Positions 32,269 through 39,964 of a stretch of 64,000 nt of DNA are shown piece by piece. How positions within the stretch are numbered: the stretch's first letter is position 1; each line of letters starts with the position of its first letter. The stretch is from IMG/VR virus record IMGVR_UViG_3300044640_001495, positions 289,124 to 353,123 of that record, one strand, 5' to 3'. Below the pieces are notes generated by a model. It did not search any database, was not told the origin of the DNA, and saw nothing but the letters and a program-made list of their open reading frames with translations. This DNA is from a virus. Both the position numbers and the translations under genes were made by a program.

Positions 32269-33354
32269 TTAATTCTCCATTGCACTCAAAACATACTTGC
32301 CAAAACGCTTGTGGAACTCGTCAAAGCTCTTCATCTTTGTAGCGTCAAAGGGCAAGTTGTAATTTGTCAAGCCCGTCTTAGCACCCATCACCACCAACTC
32401 TGTTGGGAAGTTATCCATCATGTAGCGGAAGAAGCAGTCTGCCATAGCATCCCAACCTTTAGACTTCTTCTCTGCTTGATCCTTAAGTTCATAGCACAGG
32501 CTCACAGTCAAAGAGTACATGGCTGACACTTCCTTAATCTGCAGGTCCTTGACCTTGCCTTCCAAGATGTCCAACGCCTTAGGCAAGCGACCTGCAATCT
32601 TACGGTGAGCCATAAACTTAATAGCCAGGCCATCACCTACGGCACCCGCAACCAAATTGTGCATGGTGTCAACGTCGCAGTCCTCGTCCTTGAGCAAGTC
32701 GCTCACAAACACCCACGAGCGTGGAGTTGCAAAGGCCTTGCTGGGCGACTTAGGATCGAAGTCGTATAAGTCCTGCTTGGCGAAACCCACATAACCCAAC
32801 ACCTCAGGGTGAACGTCATTCATAACAGCCCACTCTTGGAAGTCATCAAAATCTACCTTTGCTTCCAAGTGAATGAAACGGTTAGCCAGCGGAGCAGGCA
32901 TACGATATGTCACGCCACGATCGCCTTCTCTGTTACCAGCGGCAACCACGTCAACACCCTTAGGCAATTCGTAAGTACCAACACGACGGTTAAGGATCAA
33001 CTGATAGGCCGCGGCCTGTACCGCTGGAGGAGCACTGTTCAATTCATCTAAGAAGATGATCGCAGTTGACTCTGGGTTGGTAGGAAGCTCTGCAGGGGGA
33101 GCCCAAACCATTGTGCCCTTGTCTGCATTGTAATAGGGGATACCCTTAATGTCTGTAGGCTCCCACAGGGCCAGGCGAACGTCGATAACTTCGCGACCAG
33201 CGTCTTCGCCGATCTGCTTAACGATGTCACTCTTACCAATACCTGGAGGGCCCCAAAGGAACACAGGGCGGCGTTTCTTGATTGCAAAACGAATTGATTT
33301 CTTTGCGTTCTTGGGACCAACTTGTCGAACGCTAATGTCTGTTGACTTTGCCAT
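32269..33354 (-). CDS. MoxR-type AAA+ ATPase
   Basis: 361 residues. Walker A GPPGIGKS at 35-42, Walker B AIIFLDELNSAPP, sensor region VVAAGNREGDRGVTYRMPAP with an arginine-finger-like R, then a helical lid. It belongs to the MoxR/dynein-related (AAA_5) group, which remodels partner proteins using VWA adaptors. The VWA gene follows at once but has its own promoter and terminator, so stoichiometry may be set separately. Confidence 0.9.
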   Translation of the reverse strand: MAKSTDISVRQVGPKNAKKSIRFAIKKRRPVFLWGPPGIGKSDIVKQIGEDAGREVIDVRLALWEPTDIKGIPYYNADKGTMVWAPPAELPTNPESTAIIFLDELNSAPPAVQAAAYQLILNRRVGTYELPKGVDVVAAGNREGDRGVTYRMPAPLANRFIHLEAKVDFDDFQEWAVMNDVHPEVLGYVGFAKQDLYDFDPKSPSKAFATPRSWVFVSDLLKDEDCDVDTMHNLVAGAVGDGLAIKFMAHRKIAGRLPKALDILEGKVKDLQIKEVSAMYSLTVSLCYELKDQAEKKSKGWDAMADCFFRYMMDNFPTELVVMGAKTGLTNYNLPFDATKMKSFDEFHKRFGKYVLSAMEN

Positions 33355-33402
33355 AATAAGACCTCTTTCTTTCTCAGTTAAAGTTGCTTTCTCAGTGTTA
33401 AT

Positions 33403-33431
33403 AGTATAACACCGAACAGCTCAGTTGTCAA
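33403..33431 (-). promoter_or_regulatory. Promoter containing previous gene's stop codon
   Basis: TTGACA, 17 nt, TATACT. The TGA of the -35 box ends the gene at 33428-34063. Confidence 0.75.
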
Positions 33432-34063
33432 GCTCTTTTTACGAAGTTTAATTGTGTTGTATTATCGCTACGAACACTTTTAATCTTTGCTTTGATAGTT
33501 AACTTCTGCCCTGCTTCTAAGTTACTATTATACCAGAAATCCACGAAACTGTCAACCAGTTTAGCAGTAACCCTGAACTTGTCATAGTCTTTGCTGTAGT
33601 AGCACTTGACCACCTCGATCTCGCCCTGGATCTTGTCACCCACAGCGCCCTGCAATTGAGTAGAAGCACGGACTTCGCGAGCCAACTCGTTACGGATTTG
33701 ATCGCGCAGCATCACACCAGGCAAGCAGCTTACGATGGCAAACTCCAACATGTTACGGCCAGTGAACTCATCCATCTGTGCAATGCGGAGTGCCTGCTGT
33801 TCGAAGTCGTTGATCTTGCCCGAGATCTGTTTCAGCAAGAAGCCATTGAAGTAGTTGCGAACCGCACGACCCTTCTCAACGTCCTCTGCTGTGGCTTCGG
33901 TGAATGCACCCTCGCGGAGCCATTGCTTGACCATTAGCTTGTTGGCCTGGGTGACTCGCTTCTGGCAGTCGTTCTCCAGCACGTAGACATCTTCTTTGAA
34001 GTAGCCTCCGTTGATACGATCTGCTGCTACCGCCAATCCCCAAACTTGATCTGCTGTAAACAT
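33428..34063 (-). CDS. Hypothetical conserved protein
   Basis: 211 residues: a helical N-terminal half (NKLMVKQWLREGAFTEATAE) and a C-terminal half of strands (EIEVVKCYYSKDYDKFRVTA, KLTIKAKIKSV) resembling an OB-like barrel. A nucleic-acid role is possible. A perfect promoter sequence lies inside its coding end (33527-33555). Confidence 0.75.
   Translation of the reverse strand: MFTADQVWGLAVAADRINGGYFKEDVYVLENDCQKRVTQANKLMVKQWLREGAFTEATAEDVEKGRAVRNYFNGFLLKQISGKINDFEQQALRIAQMDEFTGRNMLEFAIVSCLPGVMLRDQIRNELAREVRASTQLQGAVGDKIQGEIEVVKCYYSKDYDKFRVTAKLVDSFVDFWYNSNLEAGQKLTIKAKIKSVRSDNTTQLNFVKRA
33527..33555 (-). promoter_or_regulatory. Intragenic consensus promoter
   Basis: TTGACA, 17 nt, TATAAT inside the 3' third of the 211-residue gene, oriented toward the MoxR gene whose own promoter is 96-152 nt further on. 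Exact consensus within codons makes chance unlikely but function is untested. Confidence 0.6.
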
Positions 34064-34092
34064 TGTTCGCTCCGTTGTTTCAGTATATATCT

Positions 34093-34121
34093 ATTATAGC
34101 ATCAGTCGCCCAAAGTGTCAA
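34093..34121 (-). promoter_or_regulatory. Consensus promoter of the leftward array
   Basis: TTGACA, 17 nt, TATAAT for the gene starting at 34063; lies about 23 nt after the terminator at 34144-34171. Confidence 0.85.
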
Positions 34122-34143
34122 CCAACTGGAGTGCCGGTCAAAG

Positions 34144-34171
34144 AAAAAAGGTGTTGTATTTCTACAACACC
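34144..34171 (-). terminator. Rho-independent terminator
   Basis: Leftward GGTGTTGTA arm (34071-side, 34071 not included; arms at 34163-34171 and 34150-34158), 4-nt loop, then a six-T run at 34149-34144. Ends the winged-helix gene. Confidence 0.85.
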
Positions 34172-34220
34172 CTCAAAAGACGCCCCGGGAGCGAATCGGC
34201 TTGTCTATTTGAAACCCTAA

Positions 34221-34493
34221 TTAAAGAGTGATGCCCATTGCTTGAGCTTTGTAGCCTAGAGCAACGATCTCACGTGATGGCTTGCCCATCACATATTCAG
34301 TTACCTGAACACCGTTGCCTGCTGTACGGCTGTTGGTATAAACAGCGTAGCCTGCTTGACGAATGCGGCTGGCTTCTGCTGCCAGGTTGCCAACACCTAG
34401 GTCATGCTTGGCCTGTGCTGGAGTAAGTGCTTTACCATTGTAAAGTGCTGTGAAGACTTTGAAAGTCTTGGTTTTTGGATTGAATCTCTTCAT
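34221..34493 (-). CDS. Winged-helix DNA-binding-like protein
   Basis: 90 residues from MKRFNPKTKTF at 34493 (AGGAAACTTAAA ribosome site). LTPAQAKHDLGVGNLAAEASRIRQAGYAVYT fits a winged helix-turn-helix, followed by a wing-like VQVTEYVMGKP. It may be a phage transcription regulator. It is followed by the shared 14-bp element (34186-34199) and a strong terminator. The longer open frame to 34550 is rejected for lack of a ribosome site. Confidence 0.65.
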   Translation of the reverse strand: MKRFNPKTKTFKVFTALYNGKALTPAQAKHDLGVGNLAAEASRIRQAGYAVYTNSRTAGNGVQVTEYVMGKPSREIVALGYKAQAMGITL

Positions 34494-34583
34494 TTTAAGT
34501 TTCCTTTGTTGTGGCTGTTTCCTAACAGCGTCATACAAGTATACAGACATCCATGATCAAGAGCAATGGTCAATTTCGCCAAA

Positions 34584-34781
34584 TCACTTCTTCACAGACA
34601 CTTTGGTTTGGAAGAAAGCACTCATTATCAGAACAGCTAGCCAAGTCTGCCAAGTGTAAGGAATAGCTAATACAGGGAACAGGATGTTCATTGCCCAAAT
34701 TACCAGCCAAGGGCCCAACAGAACCAATGCTACAATCAACACAGCAAATCCTACCACCAACATGATTTTATTCATTTTCAT
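34584..34781 (-). CDS. Small two-span membrane protein
   Basis: 65 residues, almost entirely hydrophobic (IMLVVGFAVLIVALVLLGPW, ILFPVLAIPYTWQTWLAVLI) with a basic tail. Last gene of the operon begun at 36050; overlaps its neighbour by 14 nt. Confidence 0.65.
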   Translation of the reverse strand: MKMNKIMLVVGFAVLIVALVLLGPWLVIWAMNILFPVLAIPYTWQTWLAVLIMSAFFQTKVSVKK

Positions 34782-34998
34782 ACTCCGCTATCTCTTGTAG
34801 ACGTTTAACTTCGGCCAGCTCTTTCTCAATCTCTTTGTTCTTGCGTTTGTTTCCTACGCTAGACCCACGATTGTAGACTAGCCATACATGATCTTCGCAA
34901 TAGACCTTGCCAGGCCACAAGCTCTTGCATCCGCACATAGTGAACGGAGACTCCTTCTGCTCCGGACCTATGTACTGGCACCCTGCAATATCGCTCAC
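34768..34998 (-). CDS. Zinc-cluster protein, GcrA-like C-terminus
   Basis: 76 residues. CQYIGPEQKESPFTMCGC and VYCEDHVWLVYN resemble the C-terminal zinc cluster of GcrA-type cell-cycle regulators, which end in a Cys...YCxxH motif, but the N-terminal DNA-binding helices are absent. A coiled acidic tail follows. Resemblance is by eye and may be convergence. Confidence 0.6.
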   Translation of the reverse strand: MSDIAGCQYIGPEQKESPFTMCGCKSLWPGKVYCEDHVWLVYNRGSSVGNKRKNKEIEKELAEVKRLQEIAEYENE

Positions 34999-36050
34999 GC
35001 AACACCTCGCTTCATAACAGTGACCTCTGCCATTGCTTCCCAGTTGTCAGCAAACGCCTTGCGCAATTGTGCAACCTTCAACACCGTACGCAGGCTCAGC
35101 TCGCGTAGTTTAGCACGGTTGTTAGACACAAAGTCCACAACATCAATCTTGGCCACATCGCTCAGCTCGTATTCGTCCAGCATGCCGTCTGCAACGATCT
35201 GCTTGATACGCAGGACCTTCTCACGATCTGTATCCATCTGCAGATCAATGTAGTGGCAACGGCTCTCAAGAGCGGCAAGGTGATCCTGTAGCTTCTTAGA
35301 GCGTACATTCTCAAACTTGATGTTGGTGATAAAGATCGCACCAGCCTTGAACTCGAAGCGATCTGGGATGCCTTCGCTTCGCAGGATACGGCTGTCAGTG
35401 TTCCAGCTGATAGTACGCTTCTTAGAACTGTCCAAAGCCGCCTTAAGAATGTTCAGGCTCAAGTCGTCCAGCAACACTGAGTCGCAGTCATCAAACACAA
35501 TAACATTCTTCTCACTTGAGAACTCGTAGAGCTTAGAATACAAGCCAATGGCACTCATAGCACCTTTGACAATCTCGTAGCGTGGCTTGCGCTCGCCTAA
35601 GGTATTGAACAAGTCGTCCTTAGTCAACACTTCTTCAACACCAAACGATTTGCCTACACCTGGGGGACCTGTCACAATCATAGCACGTACATCGCCTGCT
35701 TTCACAGCCTTAGTCATGTCTGTAAGTACTTGGAAGCGAGCACGAGTCTTTTCGATCAGCTCGTCATCTGTGATATGTGCTACAGCCGAGTCAGCCACCT
35801 TGAGCTGTACCAAACTGTTCTCTCCTACAGGAGCCTCGTCAATGTGCGCGACCACGCGGTATGCATTAATGCCAGAGACCTTGACGCGGATCTTCTTGTA
35901 GGGGTTGCGACCACCTTCAATCTCATCGCCTGCAAGGCAAGTAATTGCCTCGCCGTCAAAGTCCTTGACCATTTGCAAGCGGATGCCTGGGGTGATCAAA
36001 TTCTTACGGGCACCGTAAGCACCTTCTGTAATCTCAACTAGTGTAGCCAT
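34995..36050 (-). CDS. AAA+ ATPase
   Basis: 351 residues from MATLVEITEG at 36050 (GGAGCGAAAA ribosome site). A beta-rich N-terminal domain (KIRVKVSGINAYRVVAH), Walker A VTGPPGVGKSFG, Walker B VIVFDDCDSVL, sensor-1 AIFITNIKFEN, and a C-terminal helical lid. Close in style to phage ATPases of unknown target; a helicase loader or protein remodeller are both possible. The open frame to 36110 runs through the promoter and is not used. Confidence 0.85.
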   Translation of the reverse strand: MATLVEITEGAYGARKNLITPGIRLQMVKDFDGEAITCLAGDEIEGGRNPYKKIRVKVSGINAYRVVAHIDEAPVGENSLVQLKVADSAVAHITDDELIEKTRARFQVLTDMTKAVKAGDVRAMIVTGPPGVGKSFGVEEVLTKDDLFNTLGERKPRYEIVKGAMSAIGLYSKLYEFSSEKNVIVFDDCDSVLLDDLSLNILKAALDSSKKRTISWNTDSRILRSEGIPDRFEFKAGAIFITNIKFENVRSKKLQDHLAALESRCHYIDLQMDTDREKVLRIKQIVADGMLDEYELSDVAKIDVVDFVSNNRAKLRELSLRTVLKVAQLRKAFADNWEAMAEVTVMKRGVA

Positions 36051-36081
36051 TTTTCGCTCCTGTGTGTTAGTGTATGTGTCT

Positions 36082-36110
36082 ATTATAGCGCACTCTAGGG
36101 GTTTCGTCAA
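36082..36110 (-). promoter_or_regulatory. Promoter with inverted repeat around -35
   Basis: TTGACG, 17 nt, TATAAT. CTAGGGG (36095-36101) and CCCCTAG (36111-36117) pair across the -35 box. Confidence 0.8.
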
Positions 36111-36131
36111 CCCCTAGTTGTGCTGTGGCAT

Positions 36132-36599
36132 TTAAGCCACACATGCTGCTTCTTCAACCAATGCCTGCATCAAGGGCTTGAAGTCTTCGCTGTGATCTGC
36201 TACAAACCAAACAGCTTGACCGTGTACTGAGCGCAGGATGTACTCGTATTCCTCATACTGGTGGTTCAACAGATAGTCCTCATAGCTAGCGAACTTCTTG
36301 GCACTCGTACCTGTCTCGCCACGATCACGTCCGTAGAACGTAGTCATGTCGCCGTAGAGTTTGTCGTAGGCCTCGCCGTCCATTGGAACTTCAAGTCGGC
36401 TAAAGGCATGCTTGGTACCTACTGTGGGCCTAAGTGAGCTGATGTCACCCAAGTCAATCAAGTCACGCAAGATGAAAGGGTTTGAATAGTGCTCTTGCAG
36501 CATCTGACCGTTGTGTGCCAAATAGCCGTCCCAGTGGCAGTATACCTGCTCAACTGTACCGTCTGCATATTCTAATGCAATTGTGCTTCGTGTTGCCAT
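36132..36599 (-). CDS. Hypothetical conserved protein
   Basis: 155 residues beginning MATRSTIALEYADG with VYCHWDGYLAHNG, a signature I recall from a widespread phage hypothetical family. GGAGCGATAC ribosome site. No catalytic site evident. Confidence 0.8.
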   Translation of the reverse strand: MATRSTIALEYADGTVEQVYCHWDGYLAHNGQMLQEHYSNPFILRDLIDLGDISSLRPTVGTKHAFSRLEVPMDGEAYDKLYGDMTTFYGRDRGETGTSAKKFASYEDYLLNHQYEEYEYILRSVHGQAVWFVADHSEDFKPLMQALVEEAACVA

Positions 36600-36632
36600 T
36601 GTATCGCTCCAATATTGTTAAGTTAAGTGTCT

Positions 36633-36661
36633 ATTATAGCAGCTTTCGCTCAACCCGTCAA
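36633..36661 (-). promoter_or_regulatory. Promoter containing previous gene's stop codon
   Basis: TTGACG, 17 nt, TATAAT; TGA at 36660-36658 ends the upstream 76-residue gene. Confidence 0.8.
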
Positions 36662-36888
36662 CCTAGTGTGGCAATAACCCTACCCACTGTAGGGTCAAAC
36701 TTCAAGAACACCTTGGTGCTGTCCGTGCCGCCCTTTACAGGAAAGGTACACATGTAACAGAACTCGCCCCCATTTGTGATCCCTAGGAACTTGCGGCCCG
36801 TGAATTGGTAGTCCTCATTGTCTAGGGCCTTGGTCAATGCTGCCGCTGTAAACGTTGTCAGCGTAGTCAGTTGTTCAGCTGTGATCAT
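36658..36888 (-). CDS. Hypothetical small protein
   Basis: 76 residues: Thr/Ala-rich helical start, then beta-meander (FLGITNGGEFCYMCTFPVKG). Starts on the ATGA overlap with the gene before. Not recognised. Confidence 0.65.
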   Translation of the reverse strand: MITAEQLTTLTTFTAAALTKALDNEDYQFTGRKFLGITNGGEFCYMCTFPVKGGTDSTKVFLKFDPTVGRVIATLG

Positions 36889-37262
36889 GCTGCAACTCCT
36901 TCTGCATCAAGTTCCCAGCTGATGTCCTGGAACTTCTTGTATAAGCGGTAGACATCCCGTTTGGCTTCTACCAACGCTTCAGCAATGAGGTCTTCGGCAG
37001 TCCCGTCAGTAAGGACTTCGCGGGCGTCTTCGTATAAGCATCCGCCCAAGAACTGTGAACTGAGTTCGATGTTCTCAACCATAACTCGGACACGCAGCAT
37101 GAACCAGTCAAGATTCCCGTGTTCGATGTTGTGGTTGATCTCTGCGATATCAAACTGGGTGTCATCAAAACAGTCTTTGGGGTCCAGGTCTTCATATGAT
37201 TTATCCACAATAATATCAAAGCCGTTGCGCTCGTATACAGCCAATTCGTCGTAGTGTCTCAT
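36885..37262 (-). CDS. Hypothetical acidic protein
   Basis: 125 residues, acidic and helical (HNIEHGNLDWFMLRVRVMVE; EALVEAKRDVYRLYKKFQD). Its ATG is directly adjacent to the upstream gene's stop. Not recognised. Confidence 0.65.
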   Translation of the reverse strand: MRHYDELAVYERNGFDIIVDKSYEDLDPKDCFDDTQFDIAEINHNIEHGNLDWFMLRVRVMVENIELSSQFLGGCLYEDAREVLTDGTAEDLIAEALVEAKRDVYRLYKKFQDISWELDAEGVAA

Positions 37263-37529
37263 TTAGATCTCCGTTTCGTATTCGTAGAATGTAACTGTAG
37301 GGTCGTACTTTTTCAGCTGACGAGCCGCTGTCATCAACTCTTTGTAGCGACGGTTGACCTCTGCTCTAGGCAGTTCACCATCGCATGTCAAGTTCTCTGG
37401 GCTTAAGGCCGCATCAATCATGTCTGCTACAGCCTGACGGTCTGCGGCACTGTTAAGACTGTACTGGGGACCCTTGAAGAATGAGTTCCAGTGGTTCTTG
37501 TCTTTCAAAAATTTCTCTAATGCTTTCAT
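37263..37529 (-). CDS. Hypothetical small protein
   Basis: 88 residues, helical, LKDKNHWNSFFKGPQYSLNS and a C-terminal YKELMTAARQLKKY. AGGAGC ribosome site. Not recognised. Confidence 0.65.
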   Translation of the reverse strand: MKALEKFLKDKNHWNSFFKGPQYSLNSAADRQAVADMIDAALSPENLTCDGELPRAEVNRRYKELMTAARQLKKYDPTVTFYEYETEI

Positions 37530-37539
37530 CTTGTGCTCC

Positions 37540-37713
37540 TTAAGCGGGTGTTAACAGTTTACGGAAGTCGTTCATTACAACTCGGAAGGCCTGCTGTTCA
37601 ACAGGCTCAAATTCATCCAGGTTGTCCTGCATGTACTGCAGAGTCTCTAACAGTCCTGAGCCATCAGCTTCTTTGCGTTGGCTAATGTATACCATAGCTT
37701 GTGTGAATGTCAT
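37540..37713 (-). CDS. Small acidic helical protein
   Basis: 57 residues (MTFTQAMVYISQRKEADGSG start) with a GGAGCGAAAG ribosome site; first gene of the operon behind 37743-37771. Function unknown. Confidence 0.65.
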   Translation of the reverse strand: MTFTQAMVYISQRKEADGSGLLETLQYMQDNLDEFEPVEQQAFRVVMNDFRKLLTPA

Positions 37714-37742
37714 CTTTCGCTCCTTTGTGTGTGTATGTGTCT

Positions 37743-37771
37743 ATTATAGCGCCATTAGCCCAATCAGTCAA
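37743..37771 (-). promoter_or_regulatory. Near-consensus promoter of the leftward array
   Basis: TTGACT, 17 nt, TATAAT; drives 37713 to 36658. Confidence 0.8.
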
Positions 37772-38110
37772 CTAGTCCCCACGAACATCCGTATTCAGTG
37801 TAGGGTTAATAGCACGGCGTAGTTCAACTTCGCGCTTGTGGGCCTGAGCCTTGCCACGAACCACTTCGTGTACGTATACTTCTATCTCGCTCTTGTCGCT
37901 GAGAGTGCGCAGGGCATGACACAAGGCCCAATCCTTAGCTTCTTTCTTAGCACGATAGAAGTGTTTAGCGGCACGTGCCAAAACTGACTTATTAATAGTG
38001 GTCTCAGTCTTGGCTGTGACTCCTATGTAGTTGCCCCCAGCAACACGCAACTCATATATGATATGATTGCGGTCGGTGCGCTTTTTACGAATGGTGTTTG
38101 TCTGTGTCAT
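37772..38110 (-). CDS. Degenerate GIY-YIG-like protein, leaderless
   Basis: 112 residues from MTQTNTIRKKRTDR at 38110. IIYELRVAGGNYIGVTAKT resembles the GIY-YIG strands, RAAKHFYRAKKEA the arginine helix and KREVELRRAINPTLNT the catalytic-glutamate helix. The first GIY is replaced by IYE, so activity is doubtful; a homing-type or host-DNA-degrading nuclease is possible. The ATG is 6 nt from the -10 box. Confidence 0.65.
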   Translation of the reverse strand: MTQTNTIRKKRTDRNHIIYELRVAGGNYIGVTAKTETTINKSVLARAAKHFYRAKKEAKDWALCHALRTLSDKSEIEVYVHEVVRGKAQAHKREVELRRAINPTLNTDVRGD

Positions 38111-38116
38111 GTGTCT

Positions 38117-38145
38117 ATTATACTGCATTTTGGCTGTTTCGTCAA
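38117..38145 (-). promoter_or_regulatory. Promoter, leaderless arrangement
   Basis: TTGACG, 17 nt, TATAAT (38122-38117), then AGACAC and ATG at 38110. Confidence 0.8.
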
Positions 38146-38357
38146 CCAAAATAAAAAGACACTAGACTGCGTAGGGTTTCTCGTTCTAGATGATCTCCTT
38201 TAAGGTTACCCACAGGATATTCACAGTGTGATGTGGATATCCAAACTGTAGCCAAAATGCCACACTTTGGGCTGTGTCGCGGCACTCTCATTAGCTGCTG
38301 GCTGCTGCTGTAGGGCTGGTGTACGCTGCGCAGCATTCAGGATTCTGCTGCTGTAGA

Positions 38358-38442
38358 TGGTAGGACCGACCGGAATCGAACCGGTATGCATTGCTGCGAG
38401 AGATTTTAAGTCTCTTGTGTCTACCTATTTCACCACGGTCCT
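38358..38442 (-). tRNA. tRNA-Leu (anticodon TAA)
   Basis: 85 nt including an encoded CCA. Acceptor AGGACCG pairs with CGGTCCT, a long variable arm is present (class II), anticodon loop CTTAAAA gives TAA, T-loop GGTTCGATTCC. Leftward. Confidence 0.92.
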
Positions 38443-38468
38443 CAGTCTCGATGCTGCTGCAACGTTGT

Positions 38469-38545
38469 TGGCCAGTCCTACTGGATTCGAACCAGTGGCC
38501 TACAGCTTAGAAGGCTGTTGCTCTATCCAACTGAGCTAAGGACTG
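38469..38545 (-). tRNA. tRNA-Arg (anticodon TCT)
   Basis: 77 nt with encoded CCA. Acceptor CAGTCCT pairs perfectly with AGGACTG, D-arm GCTCAGTTGG, anticodon stem ACAGC/GCTGT with loop CTTCTAA, T-arm GGTTCGAATCC. It reads AGA codons. Confidence 0.93.
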
Positions 38546-38564
38546 CTGCTGTACTATTAATGTT

Positions 38565-38642
<78 letters not shown>

Positions 38643-38649
38643 GATAATC

Positions 38650-38997
38650 TTATGATTCTTTATAGCCCCTTAGGAGTTCTGAATCTTCTGGATCCGCAGC
38701 CAGTGCGCCTGCTGCTACGAAACGGTGCAGATCTTCCATTTTTTCTGCGAATACCTCAGGGCATGATGCTGCTGCTCGCTGCATGTCCCAGTCTGATGGA
38801 TAGTGACGCAGCATGCTTCGGGCCGTGTCTCGGACCAGTTTAGGTACTCTAGGTGTATGTTCTCTATTGCAAAGATCCAATAGGAACCTTCGGGTCTGTA
38901 CTACAGCACGGTATCTTTCATCTGGTAGTGTCATAATAGTTGCGTTTGATAGTTGCACAGGATCTCTGCTTCTAGATAGCAGTCTTTTCTTCAGCAT
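38650..38997 (-). CDS. BPSL0761-like hypothetical protein, leaderless
   Basis: 115 residues. TLPDERYRAVVQTRRFLLDL and PRVPKLVRDTARSMLRHYPS match the pattern of the small BPSL0761-type family (TMPDERxRA...RRFL...YP). The ATG lies 6 nt from the promoter -10 box without a Shine-Dalgarno. It is upstream of the three tRNAs and probably shares their transcript. Confidence 0.75.
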   Translation of the reverse strand: MLKKRLLSRSRDPVQLSNATIMTLPDERYRAVVQTRRFLLDLCNREHTPRVPKLVRDTARSMLRHYPSDWDMQRAAASCPEVFAEKMEDLHRFVAAGALAADPEDSELLRGYKES

Positions 38998-39003
38998 GTA
39001 TAT

Positions 39004-39032
39004 ATTATATGATCGTTACACGTTCTTGTCAA
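39004..39032 (-). promoter_or_regulatory. Consensus promoter, leaderless arrangement, tRNA operon
   Basis: TTGACA, 17 nt, TATAAT (39009-39004), ATATAC, then ATG at 38997. Likely also transcribes the tRNA cluster. Confidence 0.85.
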
Positions 39033-39219
39033 CCTGAAATGGCTCATTGAGCAGCGGGGCCAATGGCTGAAAAGCCCGAGGTTTTGGATGCAATAGGGGA
39101 TCAGGTTGGAACTCCCGTACCGTAGTCGAGTATAGTCTAATAGTGTAGGGTCTAGAGTTAGCTGTATATAACAGTAGTACGCCTTCTGGGACTTCATGCA
39201 TACTATATTTAAGTGTAGG
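39016..39219 (-). CDS. Possible small gene in strand-switch region
   Basis: An open frame of 67 residues from an ATG at 39219 (MPTLKYSMHEVPEGVLLLYT...) with protein-like composition, ending within the promoter at 39004-39032 as other genes here do. No ribosome site is visible, and it includes one copy of the GGGGCC repeat, so it may be non-coding. Confidence 0.3.
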   Translation of the reverse strand, partial: PTLKYSMHEVPEGVLLLYTANSRPYTIRLYSTTVREFQPDPLLHPKPRAFQPLAPLLNEPFQVDKNV

Positions 39220-39734
39220 CATATACGTATACATATACACTGTATACGCACAATCCAGCAGCGGGGCCTATTGTGGGTCTACGGTTGGCACTGTACAGGG
39301 ATTGGTTGCAGCAGATCACCGTGATTCTAGAGTGGATAAATACTGGCAGCACCTATTCTAGACAGTGAAAACTACTGTAGATGAGTCGTTTGAGTAGGGT
39401 TTGGCTGCAATTTACAAGAGTTTGAGCACGGCCAGGTCTATGGCTTATGAGGCATGCAAAAAATTCACACAATTCAACACTTTATTGCACTTTATCACAC
39501 ACATTAGATAACCATACCCCACACAGCGGGGCCTATATGCATGATCACCCCCACCAACCGATCAGTAAATCACACTTTTTTGCATTTACTGTTCATTCTA
39601 TAATTCTCTAGAGCTGCCGCAGGCTTCTTGACCCTAGCCACTCTACACACTTATACATACGCATATACGTATACACGACTTGATATCCAGCAGCGGGGCC
39701 TTTACCCAATCTGTTACACACAGTTAAATACTCT
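39033..39734. repeat. Repeat-rich strand-switch intergenic region
   Basis: About 700 bp between the leftward and rightward gene blocks. Four copies of CAGCGGGGCC lie at 39052, 39259, 39524 and 39691 (two more are at 25961 and 30891), and GCATATACGTATACA occurs twice (39219-39233, 39661-39675). There are AT-rich runs near 39470-39500. Apart from the weak candidate gene above no reading frame is convincing. An origin, packaging or regulatory role is possible. Confidence 0.55.
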
Positions 39735-39806
39735 ATGGATCATAAACTATACTCACTCATAGCAGCTATTACACTGGTAACCATTTGGTATGTTATACAC
39801 CTTTGA
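39735..39806 (+). CDS. Possible 23-residue membrane peptide
   Basis: MDHKLYSLIAAITLVTIWYV followed by IHL: one hydrophobic helix, overlapping the next gene by 17 nt. No clear ribosome site; kept as a possibility. Confidence 0.3.
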   Translation: MDHKLYSLIAAITLVTIWYVIHL

Positions 39807-39963
39807 TTACTCTCTAACTCAATTGGAGCAGTGTCATGACTATGTATTAGCCAGATACAACATAGCACGTATTATACATCTACTCTATGACGATCTACTG
39901 GATCATTATATAGTCATAGTTGACTGCGATGAAAAGACTGCTTGCCTATTGAGTCTACTGTAA
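39790..39963 (+). CDS. Hypothetical small protein
   Basis: 57 residues (MLYTFDYSLTQLEQ start) rich in Leu, Tyr and Asp, ending 1 nt before the next ATG. Helix followed by a strand (HYIVIVDCDEKTA). Tight coupling to its neighbour supports coding. Confidence 0.5.
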   Translation: MLYTFDYSLTQLEQCHDYVLARYNIARIIHLLYDDLLDHYIVIVDCDEKTACLLSLL

Positions 39964-39964
39964 C

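Noticed and set aside
34995-36110. Longer N-terminus for the AAA ATPase (and similar extensions at 22682, 24874, 38149, 48364)
   Set aside because: These frames read through the promoter; the internal ATG or GTG has the proper ribosome site or the fixed 6-nt gap.
38142-38336. Leftward 64-codon frame ending in the promoter at 38117-38145
   Set aside because: No ribosome site and odd composition; its stop in the -35 box is expected in one frame of three. Not listed as a gene.
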